From Acidobacteriota bacterium (lineage in GTDB: Bacteria > Actinomycetota > Acidimicrobiia > Acidimicrobiales > UBA8190): 15,426 nt of DNA. The notes beneath the pieces were generated by a model. The model searched no databases and was not told where the DNA came from. It saw only the letters and a list, made by a program, of their open reading frames with translations. A program made the position numbers and the translations under genes. The DNA lies in the NCBI GenBank assembly GCA_028872975.1, contig JAGWNV010000032.1, positions 1-15,426 of the forward strand, in the 5' to 3' direction. Numbering within the stretch: position 1 is the first letter of the stretch; each line of letters starts with the position of its first letter. Positions 8,340 through 13,825 of this stretch are shown one piece after another.

Positions 8340-9163
8340 CCACCACCGCCCTGCGACCCGTCGAGGCCCTCGACGTCCCGAGACCCCCCGCCGGGCAGCT
8401 CCTGCGCGGGGCGGTCCAGGACACCATGACCCTCACCCGACGGGAGCTGCGCATCTGGTTCCGGAACCCGGTGTTCCTCTTCTTCACCCTCGTCCAGCCG
8501 GTGATCTTCACGCTGCTGTTCCGCTACGTCTTCGGCGGGGCCATCCCCGTGAAGGTCCCGGGTGGCTACGTCAACTACCTCATGCCCGGGATCGTGGCCC
8601 AGACGGCGGCCTTCGCCTCCTTCGGCACCGCCATCTCCCTGGCCCGGCAGCTGCAGAAGGGCGTCATCGACCGCTTCCGGGCCATGCCCATCGCCCGCTC
8701 GGCCGTGCTCAACGGGCGGCTCGTGGCCGACACCATCCGGGTGGCCTTCACCGTGCTCATGATCCTGGCCGTCGGGTACGCCGTGGGGTTCCGGTTCCAG
8801 AACGGGTTCCTCCCCGCCGTGGTCATGGTCCTCGTCGGCATCGTCTTCGGCGTCACCATCTGCACCGTGAGCGCCTTCGTCGGACTCGCCATCAAGGACG
8901 AGGAGTCCGTCGGCTCCTTCGGGCTGGTGTGGCTGTTCCCCCTCGTGTTCGTGAGCAGCGTGTTCGTCCAGCCCTCGTCGATGCCGGGCTGGCTGCAGGC
9001 CTTCGCCAAGAACCAGCCGGTCTCGATCGTCGTGAACGAGATGCGGTCGCTGGCCCTGGGCGGACCCCTCGTCCTGCACGCCTGGCAGAGCGCGCTGTGG
9101 CTGGCCGGCATCGTCGCCGTGTTCGTGCCCCTGGCCGTGCGGGCCTACCGGCGGGCCTCGTGA
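8336..9163 (+). CDS. ABC-2 type permease, DrrB-like
   Basis: The 275-residue permease has a cytoplasmic N-terminus, then six predicted membrane helices in the ABC-2 pattern, starting with RNPVFLFFTLVQPVIFTLLF. A coupling segment QLQKGVIDRFRAMPIARSAV matches the conserved stretch of DrrB proteins, and a long FGLVWLFPLVFVSSVFVQP helix precedes the SMPGWLQAFAKNQPVS loop. It would dimerise and pair with the upstream ATPase to export a hydrophobic compound or lipid. The ATG at 8336 is well supported: it has the Shine-Dalgarno GAGGAG (8325-8330) and overlaps the ATPase stop by four bases. Its own TGA overlaps the GTG of the next small gene, making three coupled genes. ABC-2 members also export teichoic acid or nodulation factors, but the sequence fits the DrrB branch best. 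Confidence 0.92.
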
Positions 9164-9459
9164 TCGAGGTCATGCGGTTCCGGCTCCGGGCCGGTGCCGA
9201 CGAGGGGTCGTTCCGGGAGGCCGACGCCAGGCTCCAGACGGGGTTCGCCTACCGCCAACCGGGTCTGGCCCGCCGGACCACGGCCAGGAGCGAGGACGGC
9301 GAGTGGATCGTCATCGACCTCTGGCGCTCGGCGGCCGACGCCGCCGCCTGTGGGGTCCGATGGGACGGCGATCCCGATGTGGCCCGCTTCATGGCCCTCG
9401 TCGACCCCGCCAGCGTGCGGACCGAGCGCTACCTCGAGCTCGACGCCACCGAGTCCTAG
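9160..9459 (+). CDS. Small dimeric alpha/beta-barrel (ABM-like) protein
   Basis: The 99-residue protein starts at GTG 9160, overlapping the permease stop in GTGA; ATG 9172 is an alternative. It has the beta-alpha-beta-beta-alpha-beta layout of antibiotic-biosynthesis-monooxygenase/EthD-type ferredoxin-like proteins: an opening EVMRFRLRAG strand, a helix with EADARLQTGFAY, PGLARRTTARSEDGEWIVIDLW strands, then a helix running into RFMALVD. Such proteins dimerise; some are cofactorless oxygenases, many have no known activity, and no catalytic residue can be named here. Its coupling to the exporter suggests modification or sensing of the exported compound, but that is speculation. Its stop codon TAG directly abuts the stop of the convergent VOC gene, with no base between them. 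Confidence 0.7.
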   Translation: MIEVMRFRLRAGADEGSFREADARLQTGFAYRQPGLARRTTARSEDGEWIVIDLWRSAADAAACGVRWDGDPDVARFMALVDPASVRTERYLELDATES

Positions 9460-9810
9460 TCACTGCTGGACCAGGCCGACGACGTTGCCCTCGGGGTCGG
9501 CGATGGCGGCGATGGTCGGGCCGCCGGGGATGTCGAAGGGCTCGGCCAGGACCGACCCGCCCAGCTCGGCGGCGCGCCCGAGCGATGCCCGCAGGTCGGC
9601 CACCTGCACGTAGAGGCTGACGGCGGGTGCCTCGCCGGCCCGGATGTGGCCGGCAGGCCCCGGCTCGGGACCGCCCAGGCCGGGCGCGATGTCCATAATG
9701 GCACCGTCGCCGATCTCCCAGTTGAACAGGGCCCGGTAGAAGGCGGCCTGGCGGGCGGGGTCGGCGGCCACGATCTCCCAGTGCACAACCGGCCGGGCCC
9801 AGTCGGTCAC
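9460..9810 (-). CDS. VOC-superfamily (glyoxalase/bleomycin-resistance fold) protein
   Basis: The 116-residue protein is one VOC unit: VVHWEIVAADPARQAAFYRA (9-28) at the start, a middle strand SLYVQVADLRASLGRAAELG, and the closing GGPTIAAIADPEGNVVGLVQ typical of the family's C-terminal metal-site strand. Members bind a metal and act as lyases, dioxygenases or antibiotic-binding proteins; the substrate is unknown. GTG 9810 is chosen because the open frame further upstream (to 9867) is made of IS terminal sequence. A TAAGCT hexamer lies 8 nt upstream, and the IS1380 element begins 2 bp further out, so any original upstream promoter elements have been displaced. The gene may therefore be weakly expressed or driven by the IS end. 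It converges on the ABM-like gene with directly adjacent stop codons. Confidence 0.88.
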   Translation of the reverse strand: MTDWARPVVHWEIVAADPARQAAFYRALFNWEIGDGAIMDIAPGLGGPEPGPAGHIRAGEAPAVSLYVQVADLRASLGRAAELGGSVLAEPFDIPGGPTIAAIADPEGNVVGLVQQ

Positions 9811-9818
9811 GGCTGGCC

Positions 9819-9824
9819 AGCTTA
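9819..9824 (-). promoter_or_regulatory. Putative -10 element of the VOC gene, at the IS junction
   Basis: TAAGCT on the minus strand lies 8 nt before GTG 9810. Four of its six bases belong to the CTTAG target duplication, so whatever lay upstream was replaced by the IS left end. No good -35 is visible inside the IS end. Confidence 0.45.
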
Positions 9825-9825
9825 G
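9821..9825. repeat. IS target-site duplication, left copy (CTTAG)
   Basis: CTTAG directly precedes the left inverted repeat and is repeated exactly at 11455-11459. A 4-5 bp duplication is normal for IS1380-type elements. Confidence 0.85.
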
Positions 9826-9848
9826 CCTCGATCCACCGATTGAACGCC
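9826..9848 (+). repeat. IS left terminal inverted repeat
   Basis: Begins CCTCGATCCACCGATTGA and matches the reverse complement of 11432-11454 at 22 of 23 positions (A/C mismatch at position 19). Confidence 0.92.
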
Positions 9849-9871
9849 TGACCTGACGTCCGCGCATCCGC

Positions 9872-9943
9872 GGAAAGTGCCTCGCTGCTTGGGAAAATGA
9901 CGATTGCTGAGGTCGTCACATCGCCCAATCAGGAGGCACTTCC
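9872..9943 (+). promoter_or_regulatory. Inverted repeat that can sequester the transposase ribosome-binding site
   Basis: GGAAAGTGCCTC (9872-9883) can pair with GAGGCACTTCC (9933-9943), 11 pairs with one bulged A. The right arm takes up four bases of the AGGAGG Shine-Dalgarno (9931-9936) and ends one base before the GTG start. Only transcripts starting upstream of about 9880 would contain both arms, so read-through from outside would be translated poorly. A perfect TCCGCG-CATC-CGCGGA hairpin (9859-9874) overlaps the left arm and could compete. Confidence 0.55.
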
Positions 9944-9944
9944 A

Positions 9945-11279
9945 GTGAGTTCATCATCGCGCACGATCGACCGCGTCGCGGTGACCTTCGACGATCCGAC
10001 GCTCGTGGCTGACGCCGGGCTGATCGTGCCGGCGACGCTCCTGGTGCACCTCGGCCTCGAAGCCCTGGTGGACCGGCTGGTCCGGCTGGGTGGTCGGGTG
10101 GGCGGGGCGCTGCCGGGGCGCAAGGTGTTGACGCTGGTGACGGCGATCCTGGCCGGGGCCACCCACATCGACCACGCCGATCGCCTCCGCGCCGGGGCGA
10201 CCCAAAAGATCCTGCCCTTTCGGGTGATGGCGCCCTCCACGCTGGGCACGTTCCTGCGGGCCTTCACCTTCGGACACATCCGTCAGCTCGACGCGGTGAT
10301 CGCCGAGGTGATCCGACGGGCCTGGTCGTTCGGGGCCGGACCGGCAGGCGAGCAGGTCGTGATCGACCTCGACTCGACGGTCTGCGAGGTCCACGGCAAG
10401 AAGAAGCAGGGCGCCGCCTACGGCTACACCCGGGTCCTCGGCTACCACCCGCTGCTGGCGGTGTGGGCAGCCACCGGCGAGGTCCTCCATGCCCGGCTGC
10501 GCAAGGGCTCGTCGCAGCGCGGGGTCAAGCGCTTCTGCGAGGAGCTCGTGGCCCGGGTGCGCAGGGCCGGGGCTTGCGGGAAGCTCGTGGTGCGAGGCGA
10601 TTCAGGGTTCTTCTCCTGGGCGCTCATCGACACCTTCGGTCGTCTCGGCGTCGCCTGGTCCATCACCGTCATCGGCAATCCCCAGGTCAACGCGGCCATC
10701 GAGGCCATCGAAGAGTCTGCCTGGGTGTCCATCGACTACCCCGAGGGCGGCGAGGCGCAGGTGGCAGAGACCATCTACGTGACCGGCGGCGGGGCCACCA
10801 AGCGCAAGGAGCACCGGGTGCGCCTGGTGGTGCGCCGGACCCGGCTCACCGACCCGGCCCAGCTCGCCATGTGGCCGAACTGGCGCCACCACGCCTTCAT
10901 CACCGACCTCGACCTTCCCGTCGTCGACATGGACCGCTTCCACCGCGAACACGCCACCGTCGAGCTGGCCATCCGCGATCTGAAGGAAGGGGCGGGGCTC
11001 GAGCACTGCCCGTCGGGGAAGTTCTTCGCCAATGCCGCCTGGCTCGGGTGCGCGGTCCTGGCCCACAACCTCACCCGGTGGACCGCCCTGCTCGGCAACC
11101 TCCATCCCGCCGACGCGCTGACCGTGACGCGCACTGTGCGCTGGCGCATCTTCGCCCTGCCGGGGCGTCTCGTGAACCGAAGCGGGCGCCTGGTACTGCG
11201 ACTACCACAGCGGTGGCCGTGGGAATCGACCTTCACCACGGCGCTCGACAGACTCCGGGCTCTTCCCATGCTGGCCTGA
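9945..11279 (+). CDS. IS1380-family DDE transposase
   Basis: The 444-residue transposase looks intact. The acidic residues of the RNase-H-like core are visible: D141/D143 in VIDLDSTVCEVHG, D219 in VVRGDSGFFS, and E340 in ATVELAIRDLKEG, followed by the GLEHCPSGKFFANAAWLG segment usual in this family. GTG 9945 is chosen because AGGAGG (9931-9936) sits 8 nt upstream; ATG 9897 in the same frame would add 16 residues but lacks a ribosome-binding site. The enzyme should cut and join at the flanking inverted repeats. The length is within the family's usual range. No frameshift or stop interrupts it, and it is the only gene in the element. Confidence 0.95.
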   Translation: MSSSSRTIDRVAVTFDDPTLVADAGLIVPATLLVHLGLEALVDRLVRLGGRVGGALPGRKVLTLVTAILAGATHIDHADRLRAGATQKILPFRVMAPSTLGTFLRAFTFGHIRQLDAVIAEVIRRAWSFGAGPAGEQVVIDLDSTVCEVHGKKKQGAAYGYTRVLGYHPLLAVWAATGEVLHARLRKGSSQRGVKRFCEELVARVRRAGACGKLVVRGDSGFFSWALIDTFGRLGVAWSITVIGNPQVNAAIEAIEESAWVSIDYPEGGEAQVAETIYVTGGGATKRKEHRVRLVVRRTRLTDPAQLAMWPNWRHHAFITDLDLPVVDMDRFHREHATVELAIRDLKEGAGLEHCPSGKFFANAAWLGCAVLAHNLTRWTALLGNLHPADALTVTRTVRWRIFALPGRLVNRSGRLVLRLPQRWPWESTFTTALDRLRALPMLA

Positions 11280-11431
11280 TTGGGAGCCCTGGCGGACCGG
11301 CGCGGCCCCAGACGCTTCCTACGCGCTGACAACAGATGTTCGCATGAAGGCTTGGTCGAACACGCCCACGTTGCGGTCGGCCGCCGATACACCGTCGTGC
11401 ATCGTTGATCAGGATGCTTGCCCAGCTACAG

Positions 11432-11454
11432 GGCGGTCAATCGGTGGATCGAGG
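11432..11454 (-). repeat. IS right terminal inverted repeat
   Basis: Reverse-complement partner of 9826-9848. The outer 18 bases are identical, followed by one mismatch and GCC-type continuation. Confidence 0.92.
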
Positions 11455-11459
11455 CTTAG
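11455..11459. repeat. IS target-site duplication, right copy (CTTAG)
   Basis: Exact copy of 9821-9825, directly after the right inverted repeat. Confidence 0.85.
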
Positions 11460-11505
11460 GCACCGGCCCGGCGGCGCCGGCGAGGCCCGTGCCGGCGGGA
11501 GGTGC

Positions 11506-11511
11506 GAGCAT
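11506..11511 (+). promoter_or_regulatory. Putative -10 element of the GNAT gene
   Basis: GAGCAT lies 7 nt before GTG 11519, consistent with leaderless expression. It is a weak match and lies about 50 bp inside the right IS flank, so it survived the insertion. Confidence 0.3.
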
Positions 11512-11518
11512 CTCGGCC

Positions 11519-11992
11519 GTGCAGGTGGAGATCCGGACGGCGACGACCGACGACCTCGCCGTCCTGCGCGACCTCTACCGGCGGTCGTCGCTGTCGAACG
11601 ATTCCGACCGGGAGCTCCTCGGTCGCCGTCCCGAGCTCCTCGAATGGCCCGCCGACGCGGTCGCCACGGGAGGGACCCGGGTGGCGGTGGTGGGCGGGCG
11701 GCTGGTCGGGTTCTCGACCCTCGTGCCCCACGGCGCCACGGGCGAGGTGGACGACCTCTTCGTCGACCCCGAGTGGATGCGACGGGGGATAGGGCGGCGC
11801 CTCGTCGAGGACATGGCCGCCACCGCCGCGGCGGCGGGCGTCGACGCCCTCGAGGTGGACGCCAACCCGGCGGCGCTCACCTTCTACGAGGGCGTCGGCT
11901 TCGCCGGCATCGGCGAGGCCCGTCTCCTCCACGGGCATGGCGTGCGGATGCGGCTCCCGGTGCGCAGGAAAGGCCCCGAGCGGGACCGGTAG
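11519..11992 (+). CDS. GNAT-family N-acetyltransferase
   Basis: The 157-residue enzyme would transfer an acetyl group from acetyl-CoA to an amine on an unknown substrate. It shows the GNAT order: IRTATTDDLAVLRDLYR at the start, VAVVGGRLVGFSTLVP as central strands, then VDDLFVDPEWMRRGIGRRLV with the acetyl-CoA pyrophosphate loop R88-RGIG-R93. The closing VDANPAALTFYEGVGFAGIG motif is also typical. GTG 11519 is preferred because the acetyltransferase fold begins right after it; GTG 11489, in frame, is possible, while earlier starts (11405) lie in the IS end. Before the IS arrived the gene was divergent from the VOC gene at 74 bp. A small hairpin follows the stop. Confidence 0.9.
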   Translation: MQVEIRTATTDDLAVLRDLYRRSSLSNDSDRELLGRRPELLEWPADAVATGGTRVAVVGGRLVGFSTLVPHGATGEVDDLFVDPEWMRRGIGRRLVEDMAATAAAAGVDALEVDANPAALTFYEGVGFAGIGEARLLHGHGVRMRLPVRRKGPERDR

Positions 11993-12021
11993 CCCTCGAG
12001 GCGGCCGTCGCCTCTTGTGAC

Positions 12022-12038
12022 CCGTCGGTAATCGACGG
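12022..12038 (+). terminator. Possible hairpin terminator after the GNAT gene
   Basis: CCGTCG-GTAAT-CGACGG is a perfect 6-bp stem with a 5-nt loop, 30 nt after the GNAT stop. No T-run follows, as is frequent in high-GC actinobacteria. Confidence 0.35.
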
Positions 12039-12075
12039 CCCGCTCGTCACTCAGCCGGTTCCCAGACACGATCGC

Positions 12076-12081
12076 TAGCCT
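12076..12081 (+). promoter_or_regulatory. Putative -10 element of the small HTH gene
   Basis: TAGCCT lies 9 nt before GTG 12091 and 6 nt before TTG 12088. The same TAGCCTCC string occurs upstream of the alpha/beta hydrolase. Confidence 0.45.
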
Positions 12082-12090
12082 CCTCCGTTG

Positions 12091-12450
12091 GTGTCGAGGA
12101 AGCAGGACTCGCTCGTCCGGATGACCCGTGAGCTCATCGAGTGCACCGAGCAGCTCCGTGCCGCCCTCCTCGACTACCGGCGGACGTGCGAGAAGCTCGT
12201 CGAGATCGCCGAATTGCCGCCGGTCCGGTCGACGGTGGAGCGCCTCGAGCGGGTCAAGCTCGGGGAGAAGCGCGAGCGGGTGACGTCCGCCATCACCGCC
12301 TTCGAGGGGGCGCGCCGCAAGGCGCGCATCGGGTTGCTGGCGGTCGCCGAGGAGGAGGGCTCGAACCTGAGCGAGGTGGCCCGCACCCTCGGTGTCTCCC
12401 GCCAGCTCGCCTCGCGCCTGGCCATGGAGGCCTCGGGGCACGACCGCTGA
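12091..12450 (+). CDS. Small helix-turn-helix protein, function unknown
   Basis: The 119-residue protein is not assigned to a named family. Residues ~10-85 look helical and charged (MTRELIECTEQLRAALLDY, RLERVKLGEKRERVTSAI), possibly a coiled-coil or dimerisation region. The C-terminus holds a clear helix-turn-helix at ~91-113: SNLSEVARTLGVSRQLASRL. It therefore probably binds DNA, as a regulator or nucleoid-type factor. GTG 12091 is used; TTG 12088 directly before it and ATG 12121 are alternatives. It ends 10 bp from the convergent alpha/beta hydrolase and is not in an operon with any visible gene. Confidence 0.75.
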   Translation: MSRKQDSLVRMTRELIECTEQLRAALLDYRRTCEKLVEIAELPPVRSTVERLERVKLGEKRERVTSAITAFEGARRKARIGLLAVAEEEGSNLSEVARTLGVSRQLASRLAMEASGHDR

Positions 12451-12460
12451 CGCGCCGCCG

Positions 12461-13294
12461 TCAGGCGATGCGGTCGAGGAACGCCGAGACCACCTGCCAC
12501 CAGCCGGCGGGGTTCTCGAATTGGGGGCTGTGGCCGGCGTCGGCGACGACGCCCAGCGTCGCCCCGGGGACGGCGTGGGCCATGCGCATGGCGGCGGGGA
12601 CGAACGGGGTGTCCTGCTCTCCCACCACGACGAGCGTGGGGGGCGTGGGTATCACCGCCGCCAGCCGGTCGAGGACGTCGGGGCAGGTGACGAGCTCGTG
12701 GGAGAGCGACGCGTACAGCCACGGTGAGGTGGCGCGCAGCTTTCGGTCCTCGAAGGCGGCGTAGGCCGGCTGCTCGGCGACGAGCCGGCGATGGGCGGGG
12801 GTGTCGAGGGGCGAGTCGACCTCGGCCATGAGATCGGCCATGGCGTCCATGCCCGACTCCACGGCGAGCTTTCCCGCCGTCTCGACCTGTGCCGGCTCGA
12901 TGCCCGCCACCGAGCTGTGGCCGGTGTCCATGAGGACGAGCCCGGCGAGGCGCCCCGGGTCGGCGAGGGCGATGCGCTGGGCGACGTATCCGCCCATGGA
13001 GTGGCCGAGGAGGACGAACCGGTCCCACCCCAGGGCGTCGGCCAGGGCCAGGGCGTCGCCGGCGAGGATCGCCATCGAGTAGGCGCCACGCCCCTCGGGC
13101 TTGGCGCTCTCCCCGTGGCCCCGGTGGTCGGGGGCCACGGCGTGCCAGCCGAGGTCGGCCAGCCAGTCGAGCCAATCGCCGAAGTCCTCCTTGGCGCCCG
13201 TGAACCCGTGGAGGAGCAGCAAGGGCCGACCCCCCTCGCCGGCTTCGGCGACGGCCAGCTCGACCTCCCCCAGATCGACACGGCGGGTGCGCAT
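12461..13294 (-). CDS. Alpha/beta-fold hydrolase
   Basis: The 277-residue soluble hydrolase has a complete catalytic triad: nucleophile S99 in LLGHSMGGYVAQ, acid D228 in VVVGEQDTPF and H255 in ADAGHSPQFENP. The oxyanion-hole loop is HGFTGAKEDF (from 29), and DHRGHGES (56-63) is the usual strand-loop. A cap domain lies between ~125 and 215. Such enzymes include esterases, haloalkane dehalogenases, epoxide hydrolases and C-C hydrolases; the residue before and after the nucleophile fits an esterase-like member but the substrate cannot be told. ATG 13294 directly precedes RTRRVDLGEVELAVAEAG, and a TAGCCT hexamer lies 10 nt upstream. The gene is divergent from the DUF2834-like gene. Confidence 0.93.
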   Translation of the reverse strand: MRTRRVDLGEVELAVAEAGEGGRPLLLLHGFTGAKEDFGDWLDWLADLGWHAVAPDHRGHGESAKPEGRGAYSMAILAGDALALADALGWDRFVLLGHSMGGYVAQRIALADPGRLAGLVLMDTGHSSVAGIEPAQVETAGKLAVESGMDAMADLMAEVDSPLDTPAHRRLVAEQPAYAAFEDRKLRATSPWLYASLSHELVTCPDVLDRLAAVIPTPPTLVVVGEQDTPFVPAAMRMAHAVPGATLGVVADAGHSPQFENPAGWWQVVSAFLDRIA

Positions 13295-13304
13295 GGGCGA
13301 ACGG

Positions 13305-13310
13305 AGGCTA
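13305..13310 (-). promoter_or_regulatory. Putative -10 element of the alpha/beta hydrolase
   Basis: TAGCCT on the minus strand lies 10 nt before ATG 13294, predicting a leader of only a few bases. Confidence 0.45.
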
Positions 13311-13331
13311 GTGCCGGGGTGTCGGGGGCGC

Positions 13332-13361
13332 ACGGCGACGGCCACGGCTACGGCTACGGTC
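13332..13361 (+). repeat. Five tandem ACGGCN hexamers in a divergent promoter region
   Basis: Units ACGGCG, ACGGCC, ACGGCT, ACGGCT and ACGGTC follow one another. The last units supply the TACGGT hexamer placed as -10 for the DUF2834-like gene. Confidence 0.75.
13355..13360 (+). promoter_or_regulatory. Putative -10 element of the DUF2834-like gene
   Basis: TACGGT lies 6 nt before GTG 13367, consistent with a leaderless mRNA. It is formed by the tandem hexamer repeat. Confidence 0.4.
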
Positions 13362-13366
13362 CTGCG

Positions 13367-13825
13367 GTGACCTCGTCCCTGATCGTCTTCGGCGCCCTCG
13401 GCATCGCCACCACGGCCCTCGCCCTGGCCGCCAACCGGCGGCTCCTCGGGTCGCGCCCGGCCGGCTCGTTGTCGGTCCTCGAGGGCATCTACCTCCTCGT
13501 CGGCCTGGTGTCGCTCGGCCTCGGCTGGTACTTCAACGTCCGCTACACCCACCTCTACGGGCACCGGGCCAGCTACGTGCACTACACGCAGCTGCTCTTC
13601 ACCAACTGGGCCGCCGATTCGGCCGCCCAGGACTACATCGTCGTGAACGTCGTGCTCCTCCCCCTGTGGACGATCGTGGACGGCCGGCGCCGTGGCCTGC
13701 GCCACCCCTGGCTCTTCTTCGTGATGAGCCTCTTCACCAGCCTGGCCTTCGCCGTCGCCGTGTTCCTGGCGCTGACCGAGCGGCAGATCCGCTACAACCG
13801 GGCGACGTCCTCCAGCACGGCGTGA
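13367..13825 (+). CDS. DUF2834-like integral membrane protein
   Basis: The 152-residue protein has four likely membrane helices: TSSLIVFGALGIATTALALA, LEGIYLLVGLVSLGLGWYF, DYIVVNVVLLPLWTIV and LFFVMSLFTSLAFAVAVFLA. The pattern of a soluble loop with FTNWAADSAAQDYIVVN, then DGRRRGLRHPW, then a final helix followed by LTERQIR resembles the DUF2834 family, whose function is unknown. GTG 13367 is chosen for its position 6 nt after TACGGT; GTG 13319 in frame would add a Gly/His/Tyr-rich stretch encoded by the tandem repeat. The last 34 bases overlap the 3' end of the convergent FAD oxidoreductase. Family assignment is moderate. Confidence 0.7.
   Translation: MTSSLIVFGALGIATTALALAANRRLLGSRPAGSLSVLEGIYLLVGLVSLGLGWYFNVRYTHLYGHRASYVHYTQLLFTNWAADSAAQDYIVVNVVLLPLWTIVDGRRRGLRHPWLFFVMSLFTSLAFAVAVFLALTERQIRYNRATSSSTA

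Larger units (their letters stand above)
9826..11454 (+). mobile_element. Complete IS1380-family insertion sequence (1629 bp)
   Basis: The element is bounded by 23-bp terminal inverted repeats with one mismatch, starting CCTCGATCCACCGATTGA, and flanked by CTTAG direct repeats. It contains a single intact transposase gene. The left 119 bp carry an inverted repeat around the transposase ribosome-binding site, and the right 157 bp after the transposase show nothing but the terminal repeat. Removing the element and one CTTAG restores a 74-bp region between the divergent VOC and GNAT start codons. Matching duplications and an intact frame point to fairly recent insertion and possible mobility. Family assignment rests on the transposase and the ends; a named IS cannot be given. 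Confidence 0.92.

Noticed and set aside
9811..9867. N-terminal extension of the VOC protein (MRGRQVRRSIGGSRLSWPA)
   Set aside because: It is encoded mostly by the IS inverted repeat and the target duplication, so it cannot be ancestral; GTG 9810 fits the family.
11405..11518. N-terminal extension of the GNAT protein
   Set aside because: It includes the IS right end; the acetyltransferase fold begins at GTG 11519.
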